From Pterobdella sp. o SKG-2022 (Eukaryota > Annelida > Clitellata > Hirudinida > Piscicolidae), in assembly GCA_964035795.1 (NCBI GenBank), contig OZ038327.1, positions 7,191,725-7,255,724 on the forward strand: a DNA stretch of 64,000 nucleotides. Direction: 5' to 3'. The notes under the pieces are model-generated. The model saw only the letters and a list, made by a program, of their open reading frames with translations. It was not told the origin of the DNA and did no database searches. Numbering within the stretch: position 1 is the stretch's first letter; every line of letters starts with the position of its first letter. Both the position numbers and the translations under genes were made by a program. Of the stretch, positions 62,816-64,000 are shown piece by piece.

Positions 62816-64000
62816 GAACAAAGGCAATTATGCTGAATTTCGAAAAGAAATCAGAAAGCTAGATTGGGAAGAGATACCACACTTAAATGTTGATCATGCT
62901 TGGGCCAATATAAAAAATAAAATACATGATGGAATGCTCAAATACATACCAAAAGTTAGGTATAATCATTATAAAACCTTAAAATAAGGGTGGCTCACAA
63001 CAAAAGTTGAAAAAGCTGTTCGCAAAAAATAGAAGTTATATAAACGTTTTATTAGCAGCTTTTTAACATTTTCAAAAAAATATGCAAAATAAAGATATAA
63101 AACGAAAAAAGAGCTTATGAAGAAAAAATAGCTATATACAAAAGTAAGCCTAAATAATTTTGGGAATACGTCCAATCCAAGACAAAATTTTAAACACGAA
63201 TCAATCTCTCAAAAACAAACGATGACTTCACAGTTGTATCAGACACTCGAAAAGCTGAAGTCTTCAAAAATTTTCAAATGTATTTACAAAAGACACTAAT
63301 AATAACGGGACCAGAAAACTGGATCAAAATCAAATGAAGTGCTGTTGGAAATTTTATTGGAAGCTCTTAAAAGATTATTTGATGAACCAAATAAACAGAA
63401 TTTTCATAAAGCACAAGGTGTAGATCACATACCTCCGAGAACTTTCAAAGACCTCAATGCTCAGCTTTCTGAACCTCTCAGCATGTTATTTGAGCTGAAT
63501 TTAGAAACGAATCGAATTCCGAATGATTGGAATGAAGCGGAAGTAACCGCACCATTGAAAATGTTCCCAAAAAAACCCCTCAAATGACTGATCAGTTTTT
63601 CTCATATGCATATTCTATAAGTCAATGGAATCAGGCATCCGTGACAAAATTTTTAGTTATAAATGAACCAAACATGTGATCCTCTTGCCAACGAGGGTTT
63701 CAAAAACATAGCTCCTATGTATCTCAACTAATTGAAGCAAAAAGATGTCACTCGAATAATTGATGAAGGAAACCCGTATGATTTCTATTTCCATTTCCAT
63801 AAAGCCTTCAACTCAGTGCCACGCCAAAGACTTAATTTAATTGAATGCTCATAGAATTTCAGGCAAACTGCTAAGATGGTTACCTGAGTTTTTGACTGGG
63901 ATAACTCAAAAGATTTGAGTGCGTAATTTATAATCCCCATCATCCATTGTTATAAGGGGTATACCTCAAAGCAGTATATTGGGCCTCATACTTTTCACCT
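62816..64000 (+). pseudogene. Decayed jockey/CR1-like LINE, second copy, cut by the window edge
   Basis: Same as the first 1.2 kb of 33992-35275. The FADD catalytic box falls just outside the window. Confidence 0.8.

Larger units (their letters stand above)
36786..64000. repeat. Duplicated block, second copy (near-identical to 10177-35176)
   Basis: Matches the first block throughout and also holds the 2.2-kb segment (between the CA runs at 42208 and 44487) that the first lacks. The left limit is sharp at 36786; the right end is the window edge, so the full length is unknown. Confidence 0.95.

Overview
This window looks like nuclear DNA from an invertebrate animal. Its genes are split by GT-AG introns, it holds decayed non-LTR (LINE) retrotransposons and a tRNA-headed SINE family, and it is full of micro- and minisatellites. 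There are no bacterial-style operons. The species cannot be named from the sequence; a marine invertebrate is a guess from the repeat style.

Layout. Bases 1-1991 hold the last three exons of a kelch-like 10 (KLHL10) homologue. Bases 2000-5700 hold decayed LINE pieces and a SINE fragment. Bases 5700-8685 contain nothing I recognise. From 8686 runs a monocarboxylate transporter (SLC16/MCT family) gene of 15 exons, then a LINE fragment, then a six-exon LRRC14/PRAME-like leucine-rich repeat gene at 24759-27159. A cluster of minus-strand open segments at 27.46-32.97 kb may be an unrecognised convergent gene. More LINE fragments run up to a 200-base N gap at 36224-36423.

The main structural fact is that 10177-35176 is repeated, almost base for base, at 36786-64000 (offset 26609, then 28823, then 28824). 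By eye I found only seven substitutions and one single-base indel, plus one 2.2-kb block present only in the second copy. That block carries MCT exons 5-7. The first copy has MCT exons 1-4 and 8-15; the second has exons 3-15 but no exons 1-2. Only by taking exons from both copies does one frame close (1785 nt, 594 residues). This favours two haplotypes of one locus placed in tandem by the assembler over a true duplication, though a recent real duplication is not excluded.

A second pattern concerns the introns of KLHL10 and MCT. Many begin with G/T-rich, C-poor sequence (GTGGTGTG-like) and end with C/A-rich, G-poor sequence (CACCACAC-like). The two ends are therefore complementary and could pair across the intron. 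Several satellites sit exactly at splice sites, including a 2.2-kb G/T-rich array starting at the exon 10 donor, a CTAC array 12 bases before exon 5 and a CA array before exon 8.

Functionally the genes are unrelated neighbours: a CUL3 ubiquitin-ligase adaptor, a plasma-membrane transporter and a leucine-rich repeat protein.
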